Shown: positions 41,306 to 49,971 of the stretch, piece after piece
How the letters are laid out: each line of letters opens with the position of its first letter
How positions within the stretch are numbered: the stretch's first letter is position 1
Source: DATGLG01 sp035294245
GTDB lineage: Bacteria > Pseudomonadota > Alphaproteobacteria > JACZXZ01
Length of the DNA stretch: 64,000 nt
Direction of reading: 5' to 3'
Assembly (NCBI GenBank): GCA_035294245.1
Contig: DATGLG010000042.1
Location: 62,001 to 126,000 of the forward strand
The notes under the pieces: generated by a model
Seen by the model: the letters and a program-made list of their open reading frames with translations, nothing else
Databases searched by the model: none
What the model was told of the DNA's origin: nothing
Made by a program: the position numbers and the translations under genes

Positions 41306-43528
41306 TCATTGGGAGCCCCCGGCCTGAACGGCACCGAGATATTTGAAGATGAATTGGAAGAGGAACACGGTTCCGGGCTTCACCGTGCGGTCATAGGTGT
41401 AATTGCGAGCGGCGGTTGCCCGGAAGGTGAAGCATTCATCGGCATAGGTCGCGACGACCCCGTAATTGAGGAATTGATCCGCTGCCACGTCGCGCGTGGC
41501 GTAAACCGTCGAGGTCCAATACTGGTTGATGCGCGGAGTAATCGCCGTGTAGAGCTGCTTGATGTCGGTGACGCCGGTTCCCGGCAGATTTTCCTTCAGC
41601 TGGACGTAGTTGGCGGAAACTTGAAGGTTGCTGGGGCCCGCTGTCGCGGAGACTTCCGTGCTGTTCGGCGCGAAATTCGCCTGTGCCATGCGGAAGCGGT
41701 AGACCAGGTTCAGATAGCTCGACGGCTTGACCTCCAAGCGCCCGACGTAATCGGAAAGGTTCTCCTGCAGCCCGGTGAAGCTGTCGAATTCGTTGTTGTG
41801 ATGGAAATTATAGAGCTGGCCGAGGAACAGGCTCGTGCTGCCGCCGTGACTGCCATAGGCACTCGCGCTGGCGCCGTAGACGACGCGCTCGCCGCCCATC
41901 GTGCGATCGGTGCCGGGAAAGGGGTTCAGGCTGTATAGGTTCAAGTCGTTGAACTCGAAATCGAGACTATCCTCGTTGGAAATGCCGGAATTATGGCTTT
42001 GGGGCCCGGCGATGAACGCGACGCGAGGCTCGAGGACTTCCTGGATCTCGCCGTCCTGCCTCACCCAGGGATAGCGCCATTCGAATTTGCCTTGCGGGAG
42101 CACGCGGCCCGAGGATTCGGCTCCTCCTGTTGGGTTGACAGGCGTGATGTAGTGCTCCGTCGCGTAGCCGTCGGTCTCCAGGCTCAGGGTCAGCAGATAA
42201 TTGTCGCCGATCGGCGAGGTGTAGGGCAGCTCCCATTTGGTCTGCTGGGCGAGGCGCCGCTGATCGACGCCGCTTTCCCGGAAGAGGTCGAGCGCGCTCG
42301 CATTCACGGTCCAGCGCTGCCCATGCGATCCCGCCTCGCTCACATAGTTGTATTGATAGGTAGGCGCGACGATCGGCAGGCTCTTGATGCTTACCGAGGC
42401 GCGGGTGTCCTGGAAGGCGTAGGCATTGAGGGAGTTATAGCTGCGCCCGAAGAAGCCCTCGAGATAGGGATTGGTAATCAGCAAGGTCGGGTTATAGGCC
42501 GCGAGGGCGGCGGGATTGCTGGCCAAGGCGTTGAAGTTCGACTGGCCGAAGACCTTGTAGAGGCTCAGATAGGTATCATCAGTCTCACGCTCGACATTGA
42601 AGCCGGTCCGCCAGTTCTCGTCGATGTTGAATACGCCTTGGCCGCGGACATGGCCCTTGATCTGGTTGCCGGGCTTGGAATTGCCGCTTTCGTTGAGTGC
42701 GCTGGCGTCCGTGATGCTGCCTTCAAGCGACAGCTTGCCGTTCCCCCAGCGCTGCCGATATTCCGCATCAAAGACCGGGTTGGCATCGGTTGCGAAGACT
42801 GGCGCGATCGTCAGATCCTTGTCCGGCTCGATTGCCCAGAAATAGGGGATTTTCGCCAGGTACCCGATCTGCGGGCTCGACCCGTATGTGGGGATAAGAA
42901 AGCCGCTTCTGCGCTTGACGGTCGGATCCGGTGTGGAGAGGTAGGGGGTATACGCTACCGGGATCCCGTACATCTCGAGATCGGCGTCCTCGTAATAGAT
43001 CTCGTGCTCGATGTTATCGTGAATGATCTTGTTGGCCTTGATTTGCCAGAGCGGCGGGTTCTCCGGGTTGTCCTTGCAGAGATCGCAAGGGGAGAACACG
43101 CCTTTCGCCATCTCGGTGAGCGTCCCCCCGCCGGTACGACGGGCGCCGGTTGCCGCGAAACGCGAGTTGTCCTGCATGAGGAGCCGGAAATTCTGGGCAA
43201 CCCCGTCCTTGAGCCCGCCGGTAAGCTCGAAATAATTGGCGAAGGCCACGTTTCCGGTCGGATCGAGCAGGCTGACATGGCCGGACGCCGTCACCGTGTC
43301 GGTGCGCTGGTTGTAGGTGACGGTGTCGGCGAGAAGGATGCGATCGTTCTGGGAAATTTCGACGTGGCCGCTCGCCACCACGAGCCCCAGCTCCTCGTCA
43401 TAGCTCAGGCGGTCGGCCGATATTACCGCGGGGGCGGGCGGTGCTTGCTTTTGATCGGCCGCCTGGACCGCGTGACCAAGGGCGGACGCCAATAGCAGCG
43501 AAAGGCCGGCAGAGGAAACCCAACGCAC
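41306..43528 (-). CDS. lptD: LPS-assembly protein LptD
   Basis: 740 residues, GTG start. Signal peptide MRWVSSAGLSLLLASALGHA cleaved near VQA. The periplasmic OstA/jellyroll part (ISADRLSYDEELGLVVASGHVEISQ) is followed by the 26-strand barrel. CDLC (about residue 148) marks cysteines used for LptD disulfides. VPAYTPYLSTPDPTVKRRSGFLIPTYGSS-like text (YTPYLSTPDPTVKRRSGFL) is typical. LptD with LptE inserts LPS in the outer leaflet. Sits after lptG by 6 nt and before its chaperone gene surA. Confidence 0.96.
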   Translation of the reverse strand: MRWVSSAGLSLLLASALGHAVQAADQKQAPPAPAVISADRLSYDEELGLVVASGHVEISQNDRILLADTVTYNQRTDTVTASGHVSLLDPTGNVAFANYFELTGGLKDGVAQNFRLLMQDNSRFAATGARRTGGGTLTEMAKGVFSPCDLCKDNPENPPLWQIKANKIIHDNIEHEIYYEDADLEMYGIPVAYTPYLSTPDPTVKRRSGFLIPTYGSSPQIGYLAKIPYFWAIEPDKDLTIAPVFATDANPVFDAEYRQRWGNGKLSLEGSITDASALNESGNSKPGNQIKGHVRGQGVFNIDENWRTGFNVERETDDTYLSLYKVFGQSNFNALASNPAALAAYNPTLLITNPYLEGFFGRSYNSLNAYAFQDTRASVSIKSLPIVAPTYQYNYVSEAGSHGQRWTVNASALDLFRESGVDQRRLAQQTKWELPYTSPIGDNYLLTLSLETDGYATEHYITPVNPTGGAESSGRVLPQGKFEWRYPWVRQDGEIQEVLEPRVAFIAGPQSHNSGISNEDSLDFEFNDLNLYSLNPFPGTDRTMGGERVVYGASASAYGSHGGSTSLFLGQLYNFHHNNEFDSFTGLQENLSDYVGRLEVKPSSYLNLVYRFRMAQANFAPNSTEVSATAGPSNLQVSANYVQLKENLPGTGVTDIKQLYTAITPRINQYWTSTVYATRDVAADQFLNYGVVATYADECFTFRATAARNYTYDRTVKPGTVFLFQFIFKYLGAVQAGGSQ

Positions 43529-43534
43529 GGAGAC

Positions 43535-44629
43535 TTATCCGTCTTCGAGGTGGAACAGGGTGGCGAGGCCGAGGAGCAGACTTGCGCCCGCTGGGCTCCA
43601 TGCTGCCAGGAAGACCGGAATGGTCGCCGTGAGACCAAGCGCAAAGACGACGTCCGACACGAAATAGATGAAGAAGCCGGTAAAGACGCCGAGCCCGATG
43701 AGAAGCAACGTGCCGCCTCGCCGCTGGTGCCTGAGGGAGAAGCTTGCCGCGATCAGGACCATCGCACAGAGCAGTAGTGGGCTTGCAAGCAATGAGTTCC
43801 AATAGAGCCGGTGGCGGAGGGCGGAGAACCCGGCGCGCTGAAGAAGCTTGATGAACTGCGGCAGATCCCAGAAGGAGATCGATTCCGGCGAGGCGAAACT
43901 GTTCTGGATCTGCTCCTCGGTAAGCGAGGTCTTGAGCCGATACTCCTCGCGATATTGGGGATGCTCGCCGGGCCTACTGACCCAGGCCTTGCTCAAGTCC
44001 CAATAGCCCGGCGCGAGGTGAGCCGTCGCCGCGTCGATTCGGCCGACAAAACGGTCCTGGTCCTTGAAAAGGAAAATGATCACATCGCTAAGCTCGAAGG
44101 TGCGCGGCGATACGCGCAAGGCATGGATGACGGACTCGCCGTCGTCGTCGATTTGTCGCAGCCACAGTCCGCTATCTGACACCGCAAGGACGTTCGTCTG
44201 GCCGTTGAGGTACTTGTTCTCGAGCTCGTCATAGCGGAACAGCATCGCCGAGGCGACGGGGTTGAGCACAGTGACCTTGAGCACCCCGATGAGAAACGCC
44301 AGGAAAAGCGCGGGGGCGATAAATTGCCAAACCGAAACACCGACGGCGCGAACGATCACGAGCTCTTGGCTTCGCGTCAACCGCCAGAAGGCCAGCATGG
44401 CCCCGAACAGGACGGCAAACGGAATGATCTGCTCCGTGAGATGCGGCATCTTGAAGGCGGACATCGAGAGCACGATTCCAAGCGTGGCGTCCTGCTTGGA
44501 GGATGCCCGCCGCAGCATCTCCACCACGTCGAAGAGAAAGGAGACCCCGACGAATACGAAGAGGATGCTGAAGAACGAGACAAGGAAGTTGCGGCCGAGA
44601 TAAACCGACAGCGTTGGGGCGGCACGCAT
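43535..44629 (-). CDS. lptG: LPS export permease LptG
   Basis: 364 residues. Six transmembrane helices around a periplasmic jellyroll (DSGLWLRQIDDDGESVIHALRVSP). Landmarks of the YjgP/YjgQ family: VSVWQFIAPALFLAFLIGVL, RLTRSQELVIVRAVGVS (coupling helix), LRHQRRGGTLLLIGLGVFTGF. LptG with LptF and LptB drives LPS from the inner membrane. 6 nt after lptF, 6 nt before lptD. Confidence 0.95.
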   Translation of the reverse strand: MRAAPTLSVYLGRNFLVSFFSILFVFVGVSFLFDVVEMLRRASSKQDATLGIVLSMSAFKMPHLTEQIIPFAVLFGAMLAFWRLTRSQELVIVRAVGVSVWQFIAPALFLAFLIGVLKVTVLNPVASAMLFRYDELENKYLNGQTNVLAVSDSGLWLRQIDDDGESVIHALRVSPRTFELSDVIIFLFKDQDRFVGRIDAATAHLAPGYWDLSKAWVSRPGEHPQYREEYRLKTSLTEEQIQNSFASPESISFWDLPQFIKLLQRAGFSALRHRLYWNSLLASPLLLCAMVLIAASFSLRHQRRGGTLLLIGLGVFTGFFIYFVSDVVFALGLTATIPVFLAAWSPAGASLLLGLATLFHLEDG

Positions 44630-44635
44630 GCGTGA

Positions 44636-45784
44636 CTACACTCCCCCGGCCCCTGCCGCGCCGGCGCCAATCCTGGTCCAGAATGCCGGCCGCCGCCGCG
44701 GCGGCCGCAGCAGATAAATCAAGGCGATGAGGAGCGGGCCAAAGCAATTCAGGTAGAGGAGCGGCAGCAGAGGGAGGTTCTTGCCGACGAGATTCTGTAT
44801 GCCGATGGCGGAAGACTGCAAAAACACCACGCAGACAACCGCGGTGAGGATGCGAATCGTCTGCCCCTGGCGGTTGAATTCGCCCGAAAGCAAGGCTGCC
44901 AGCCCAATGAGGGAGAAGGCGATGGCGTAGAATGGGCTGATGAGCCGCTGATGGGCTTCCGTAATGAGCTGTCCGTAATTCGCGCGATCATTGGGGTCGC
45001 TCATGTCAGGGTGGAGGAGCTCGCCCAGGAAGCGTTCCTGCGGGCGCCGCCATCGCGACTCCATCCCTTGCGAAATCCAGCTCAGATCCACGCTGTACTT
45101 GTCGAAATACAGGAGCGATAGCCGCCCATCCTTGCGTTCCACTTGCTGGCGGTTCCCGTTGACGAGGACAACCCGAGGGCCTTCACTCGTCTGGACGATG
45201 GCGCCCCGCTCGGCAATGTAAGTGACCGGCTTGTTCGGCTGACGCGTGTCGTGGACGAGAATGCCAAGGAGCTCGCCATTGCTCGCCCGCTCGCGGACAT
45301 AGACGGTCAGGCCGTCGCTCAGGGTATTGAACTTTCCTTCCTGAAGGAGGATCGCGGAAAAATCGTTTTTGATCGCGAACTCCATATCCTTGAAGCTGCG
45401 ATAGGCCGCGGGCATGAAATAGAGATTGAGCGCGAATCCTGCGATCATCACGACGACCGCCATGACGAGCGCGGGGACGCTCAGGGAAAGCTGGCTGACG
45501 CCAACGGCGCGCAGCACGACGAGCTCGCGATCCATCCATAGCTTGTTGTAGGTGAAGAGGATCGATGAGAAGAGGGCAATGGGCAGGACGATGGAGAGAA
45601 AACTCGGCAGCAGCAGCATCGTGAGATAGAGAAACGTGCCGAGCGAGATGCCATGATTGACGATCAGCTCGATATACCGCAGGGACTGGGTGAGCCAGAT
45701 CGCGCAGGTCAGGCAGAACGTCACGAATGCCATCGCAACGCCGAGCTGCTTCAGGATATAGCGACTATGTCCCTTCATGATCAT
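44636..45784 (-). CDS. lptF: LPS export permease LptF
   Basis: 382 residues from MIMKGHSRYILKQLGVAMAF. The arrangement is that of LptF: LPSFLSIVLPIALFSSILFTYNKLWMDREL, then the helix with VVLRAVGVSQL, and the jellyroll (GLTVYVRERASNGELLGILVHD, which is LptF-like). The last 35 residues (RPPRRRPAFWTRIG) form a cytoplasmic tail. First gene of the minus-strand lptF-lptG-lptD-surA-pdxA-rsmA operon; a TATAAA sits just upstream of the start. Confidence 0.95.
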   Translation of the reverse strand: MIMKGHSRYILKQLGVAMAFVTFCLTCAIWLTQSLRYIELIVNHGISLGTFLYLTMLLLPSFLSIVLPIALFSSILFTYNKLWMDRELVVLRAVGVSQLSLSVPALVMAVVVMIAGFALNLYFMPAAYRSFKDMEFAIKNDFSAILLQEGKFNTLSDGLTVYVRERASNGELLGILVHDTRQPNKPVTYIAERGAIVQTSEGPRVVLVNGNRQQVERKDGRLSLLYFDKYSVDLSWISQGMESRWRRPQERFLGELLHPDMSDPNDRANYGQLITEAHQRLISPFYAIAFSLIGLAALLSGEFNRQGQTIRILTAVVCVVFLQSSAIGIQNLVGKNLPLLPLLYLNCFGPLLIALIYLLRPPRRRPAFWTRIGAGAAGAGGV

Positions 45785-46018
45785 GACGGGCTTTATATCC
45801 TGTCAGCCGCGGAGTGAATAGAGCGAATCGATGAGAAACCAAAGGGTTAGCCGGGAACGTGCGGTCGAGCGCCCGGTTCGCCCCCGCCTTGCGCCTGGAC
45901 CTTGGCCCGCGACAAGTAAAATCGAGGGCAAAATTCTATTCTCAAATAATGTATGGTTAATATTTCCTAATTCTGGATTCGCCAGCTGAATTCAGCGTGC
46001 AGCCGTTCATATAACGCG

Positions 46019-46717
46019 TCAATCGACAAAATGACGCACAGTTATGTCGCCGTTGGCATCCCGTGTGAATAGCCAGGCCTTTTGCGCAAAGACAGAGCGC
46101 AGCCAGAACGTCGTAGCGACGGCCAATGCGCTCCCCGCGATGACGTCGCCAAGGTAATGCTGCCCGACGACAACCCGCGTGAGCGAGACCAGCACGGCGA
46201 AGACGAGAAACGGCCGCAGCCAGCGGGGATGCACGAAGCCGACGGCCACAGCGAGCGCGGTGACTGTGTTGGCATGCCCCGATGGGAAGGAGTGGAGCTT
46301 GTACTTGAAGGTGAAAGGCTGCCAGCCGGCATAGCCGTCTCGGAGCAAAAGCACGGGACGCGCCCGCCCGAATATGATCTTGAGCACATCCACGAGAAGG
46401 CCGGACAGCGCGATCGCGGCAAACAAGAAGATGGTCGCCCAAAGCCATTGCTGCAGCCTGGCGGCCTGACGGGGGTCGCGCGTTTGCCGACTGCGGAGAA
46501 AGAGGATGGGAACGGCGAGACCGAGCGGGACGAGATACCAGGCGGAATTTCCCAGATGTGTGAAGAGCTCTCCTGCGCTGAGGATAGCGGGGTTGAGGCC
46601 GTGAGCCCAGATCGCGATCGGCTCGTCGAAATAGAGGATCGCAACCAGAATCGCGGCCGTGACCACGAGCCCGGACACGCCCCAATGTAAGGCGGCCGCC
46701 GCCCTCCGTCCGCTCAT
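46019..46717 (-). CDS. PAP2 family phosphatase, LpxE/LpxF-like candidate
   Basis: 232 residues. Phosphatase signature complete: C1 KIIFGRARP (Lys113-Pro121), C2 FPSGH (145-148), C3 LTRVVVGQHYLGD (Arg181, His187, Asp191). Six hydrophobic helices (first VVTAAILVAILYF). This family acts at membranes on undecaprenyl diphosphate, PgP or lipid A phosphates; the active site faces the periplasm. ATGA overlap with the ArnT-like gene upstream in the operon, and the lpt genes downstream, favour a lipid A or lipid carrier substrate. Confidence 0.82.
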   Translation of the reverse strand: MSGRRAAAALHWGVSGLVVTAAILVAILYFDEPIAIWAHGLNPAILSAGELFTHLGNSAWYLVPLGLAVPILFLRSRQTRDPRQAARLQQWLWATIFLFAAIALSGLLVDVLKIIFGRARPVLLLRDGYAGWQPFTFKYKLHSFPSGHANTVTALAVAVGFVHPRWLRPFLVFAVLVSLTRVVVGQHYLGDVIAGSALAVATTFWLRSVFAQKAWLFTRDANGDITVRHFVD

Positions 46718-48354
46718 GATCCGGCCTTGAGCCGGAAAAGCGTCAAGTCGACGCGCTTCCCGCGCGCGGCATTGATGCCTCCGATTTCGGCCAGCGCTTG
46801 GGGGGTGCGCCCGGCGCGGGTGAGTTGGTCCGTGAATGCCGGGAGCGACGGCTTGTCCACCAAGGCGAGCGCGCAGGGATCATGCAGCAGCGCGTCTGCG
46901 GCATCTTTGGGCTCGCCGAACCGCGTATCGGGGCCGAGAAGGAATACGAGGCTCGGCTCGCTATAGCCGGTCGAGGTGACGATGCTGTGCGGGCATAATT
47001 TTTGGGATTCGACGGCATGGGCGACCCGGCTGCTGAGCCAGATGGAGCCGAGCTGCGGCATCACTCGCGCATAGGCATCGCCATAGAATACGAGGCATCC
47101 TGCCAGCAGGACGCCGAGTGCGAGCCCCTGCCGCGCCGAGCGATAAATGAAAAGGGCGATACCGAATAGTGCGAACGCCATGGCACCCAGCATCGTCGCC
47201 AGGAGGTCAAAGCGATGATCGAGCAATCTCGGCAGGAGCGGCAGGCCAAAGCAAAGCACGCCGGTGAACACGAGCCATGCGGCCGCCACCAAGCGCCGGA
47301 AAAGAGGCGTATCTTCCGAAGCGCGGCGCAACGGGGTCTCGACGACCGCCTGCGCCGTCATTAATGCGATCGCCGGAAAGAGGGGAAGCGTGTAATGGGG
47401 CAGCTTCGTGGGGACGAGCTCGAAGACGATCCACGAGGGTACCAGCCAGCAAAGGCAAAATCGCAAGGACGGCCGGGCCCGGTTCCGCCAAATCCACGGC
47501 AAGGACAAGCCGGCAAGAAAGGAGCACGGCCAAAACGTGGCCCAGAAGGTGACGAGGAAAAATCCCGGCGGAGCGCCGTGGGCCTCCTGGGCACCGGCCA
47601 TCTTGGCTAGCAGGTCATGGCCCACCGCTTCGGAGAGGAAGGCGCCGTGGGTGCGCAACATGATCGCGACTCCCCAGGGCGCTACGATCAGAAGGGCTAT
47701 CATCAGGTATGGCCAGGCCTTCAATTCGCGGAGCCACCGCGTCTGACGGTCCCAGAGGGAGACTGCGCCCGCCGTCAGCCCGGTCACCATCAGAATAATG
47801 GGACCTTTCACAAGAACACCGAGGCCGAGCGCGGCCCAGAAGAGGAGCGCGTCCCGGCGAGATGCCGTGGGCTCGCCACCGCGTGCCAGGTAAATCCGGG
47901 CGAGGGCGAGCTGGGCGGCGCAAACGGTGGCCAGGAGCACCGCATCCGTCTTCGCGAGGCGGGCTTCCACGCCGAGGAGCAGGCTGGCCGCCATCATCGC
48001 GCCGGCGATCCAGGCCGCGCCACGGCCATGGAGCCGCGCGCCGATTGCCGCAGTCAGCAGCACGGCGATCACAGCACCTATCGTCGAGGGCAGGCGATAC
48101 GGCCATATGCGATTGTCCTTGGGCGTGGTCAATAGGGCCGCGGAGGCCGATTGCAGCCAATAGATGCCGATCGGCTTCTTAAGGCGGGCTTCGTCCTGGA
48201 AGCGGATATCGACGAAGTCGCCGGTGGCGAGCATCTGTCGCGACGCCTCTGCAAAGCGCGGCTCGTCTCGGTCGAGCGGCGGGATACGCGTGAGGCCGGG
48301 GAGAAAGAGCGCCAAGGAGAGGAGCGCGAGGATGAGGTACTCCCGTAGCGGCAT
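46714..48354 (-). CDS. ArnT-like (PMT/GT39-GT83 superfamily) membrane glycosyltransferase
   Basis: 546 residues with about 12 hydrophobic helices. GT-C features: catalytic acid motif LDRDEPRFAEASRQML (residues 28-43) in the first periplasmic loop, RLKKPIGIYWLQ, and WPYRLPSTIGAVIAVLLT. These enzymes use polyprenyl-phosphate-sugar donors on the periplasmic side. ArnT adds aminoarabinose, and RgtD-like homologues of Rhizobium add galacturonic acid, to lipid A. The donor sugar is not readable here. Flanked by two PAP2 phosphatases (ATGA overlap below, 3-nt gap above). A non-lipid-A substrate such as teichoic-type glycan is possible. Confidence 0.85.
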   Translation of the reverse strand: MPLREYLILALLSLALFLPGLTRIPPLDRDEPRFAEASRQMLATGDFVDIRFQDEARLKKPIGIYWLQSASAALLTTPKDNRIWPYRLPSTIGAVIAVLLTAAIGARLHGRGAAWIAGAMMAASLLLGVEARLAKTDAVLLATVCAAQLALARIYLARGGEPTASRRDALLFWAALGLGVLVKGPIILMVTGLTAGAVSLWDRQTRWLRELKAWPYLMIALLIVAPWGVAIMLRTHGAFLSEAVGHDLLAKMAGAQEAHGAPPGFFLVTFWATFWPCSFLAGLSLPWIWRNRARPSLRFCLCWLVPSWIVFELVPTKLPHYTLPLFPAIALMTAQAVVETPLRRASEDTPLFRRLVAAAWLVFTGVLCFGLPLLPRLLDHRFDLLATMLGAMAFALFGIALFIYRSARQGLALGVLLAGCLVFYGDAYARVMPQLGSIWLSSRVAHAVESQKLCPHSIVTSTGYSEPSLVFLLGPDTRFGEPKDAADALLHDPCALALVDKPSLPAFTDQLTRAGRTPQALAEIGGINAARGKRVDLTLFRLKAGS

Positions 48355-48357
48355 GGC

Positions 48358-49080
48358 CTAGGGTCCTCTCCTATCGCGAGCCGACAGATGCAATCGATCG
48401 AGCACCCAGCGCTGCATAAACAGACGATGAAGGAGCCAGGCAAACGCGAACATGAAGACCCCGGCGAAGAATACGTCGGAAAGGAAATGGCCGCCTTGGG
48501 CGATGCGGAGCAGCCCGAAGGCGCTGCCTAAACCGAGTCCGACGGCGAAGCCGAGCCGCCGTCGGCGCCGGGTTACGGCAACAAAGCCGAACGCCATGAA
48601 AGCAAAGCCCAGCGAGGCCTCTCCGGAAACGAACGAGCAATTATGGGCGCATTGATCGGCCGGATGCAGCGGCAGCGTGTATTCCTTGTCCCCGCCGAAC
48701 TCGACCACCTGCGACGGGCGGGCGCGTCCCCAATACTCCTTGAGAACCCCGTTTACCAGCAACCCCGGCCCGAGCAGGAAAACGGCCATCAGGTAGACGA
48801 CCGCCGCTCGCGATAGGCCAAAGAGCGGCCGCTGCAGAAGCACCCGCCAGCAGACGGCGAAAATGAGAAAGCAGCCGATCCCATAGGCGGTGATTCGCGT
48901 GCTCAGGCGAAGCGCCGCAACCGTGTGATTTTGCCAGGCGGGGAAGCCCTGCCCCTGCTCATAAAAAACGCCCGCGACATCCTTGTCGACTACGCCCGAG
49001 ATCGAGAGGAGGACGCCCAGCGCGACAAGGAGCAGCAGGACGACAACAGAGGATAAGGGCGGCGTTCTCGGTAGGCGCAA
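48358..49080 (-). CDS. PAP2 family phosphatase with variant C2 motif
   Basis: 240 residues if TTG at 49080 is used (MRLPRTPPLSSVVVLLLL); no ATG or GTG exists in frame upstream near here. Six hydrophobic helices. C1 KEYWGRARP (Lys114-Pro122), C2 SFVSGEASLGF (residues 149-159, Glu154 where PSGH has His), C3 RIAQGGHFLSD (Arg192, His198, Asp202). The C2 change resembles that of some lipid A 4'-phosphatase-like proteins but the family is not certain. It heads the PAP2-GT-PAP2 transcription unit and is divergent from pagL. Confidence 0.72.
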   Translation of the reverse strand: MRLPRTPPLSSVVVLLLLVALGVLLSISGVVDKDVAGVFYEQGQGFPAWQNHTVAALRLSTRITAYGIGCFLIFAVCWRVLLQRPLFGLSRAAVVYLMAVFLLGPGLLVNGVLKEYWGRARPSQVVEFGGDKEYTLPLHPADQCAHNCSFVSGEASLGFAFMAFGFVAVTRRRRRLGFAVGLGLGSAFGLLRIAQGGHFLSDVFFAGVFMFAFAWLLHRLFMQRWVLDRLHLSARDRRGP

Positions 49081-49242
49081 GGTGCCGGGACCCGTCGTGG
49101 GGGCGATATTTCGCCCGGGTTCATAGCAAGCCCCCTGCGGGGGCTCAAGCGCGATAGCGGAGGAAAGCGCAAAGAGATTGCCCGAGCCTCGGTCTTGGCT
49201 AAGATATGCGCCGCCTACAAGAATAAGGGGGAGCGCCGCCGC

Positions 49243-49848
49243 ATGCTTCGTTACCTGATTGCTCTGGGCTGCGCCGCCCTGGTCACCTTGGCAGGCGCCG
49301 CCCGTGACGCTGCGCGTGCCGATGATGTCGTCAATGCCATTGCAATCGGAAGCGGCGTGCTGCTTCTCGAGTCCCTCTTCGTGGATACGCCGACGAAGGA
49401 TGAGCCCGATTTCGTCTCCATCGAGGGCGGGCGGTTCGATCCGATCCGGAACGAAAAGACCTCGAACGAGTTCGGGGCCGAGTATCGCTCCGGAATATTC
49501 CTCTGGAAGCTGAAGCCGTTCGTCGGCGTCGGCGGCACCACGAATGGAAGCGGCTGGGGCTATGGCGGCATCCGCCTCGACACCTATTGGGGGCGGCGCA
49601 TCATCATCACGCCGAGCTTCGCGATCGTCGGATATGCGCGCGGAAGCGGCAAGGCGCTCGGCAGCCCGCTCCTCGGCCGTTCCGGATTCGATTTCCAGTA
49701 TCGGTTCGACAACGACATGCGGATCGGTATCGGATTCCATCACATGTCCAACGGGAAGGTCTTCGGCCAGAAGAATAACCCTGGTACGGAGCTCGTCGGC
49801 CTCACCTTCTCCGTCCCGGTGCAGAAGCTCGTGGATATCATCCCTTGA
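49243..49848 (+). CDS. PagL-like lipid A 3-O-deacylase (acyloxyacyl hydrolase)
   Basis: 201 residues from MLRYLIALGCAALVTLAGAA, a signal peptide ending near ARA. An eight-stranded outer-membrane barrel is suggested by alternating strands; EFGAEYRSGIFLWKLKPFVGVG and IRLDTYWGRRIIITPSFAIVGYARG are PagL/PagP-like strands. FHHMSNGKVFGQKNNPGTEL carries the His-x-Ser pair and downstream Glu typical of PagL. PagL removes the 3-O acyl chain of lipid A. It is divergent from the PAP2-GT-PAP2 unit (162 bp between starts). A hairpin overlaps its stop. Confidence 0.83.
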   Translation: MLRYLIALGCAALVTLAGAARDAARADDVVNAIAIGSGVLLLESLFVDTPTKDEPDFVSIEGGRFDPIRNEKTSNEFGAEYRSGIFLWKLKPFVGVGGTTNGSGWGYGGIRLDTYWGRRIIITPSFAIVGYARGSGKALGSPLLGRSGFDFQYRFDNDMRIGIGFHHMSNGKVFGQKNNPGTELVGLTFSVPVQKLVDIIP

Positions 49849-49888
49849 GCCTGCCGCTCCTCCGCAAGGCGGGAGCAGGCTTTCCTTT
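49848..49888 (+). terminator. Rho-independent terminator after pagL-like gene
   Basis: AGCCTGC pairs with GCAGGCT, with an inner CCGC-aag-GCGG stem, followed by TTCCTTT. It begins at the last base of the stop codon. Confidence 0.6.
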
Positions 49889-49971
49889 GTCGGGGTTTGA
49901 GGTAGAGTGATGGGCGCTTAGCGTCCCATTGTCGATGAATTCCGCAAAGACGAACCGCGCAAGAGGCTTTC

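Noticed and set aside
41993..43495. 500-codon plus-strand open frame
   Set aside because: Antisense to lptD, a full-length recognised gene.
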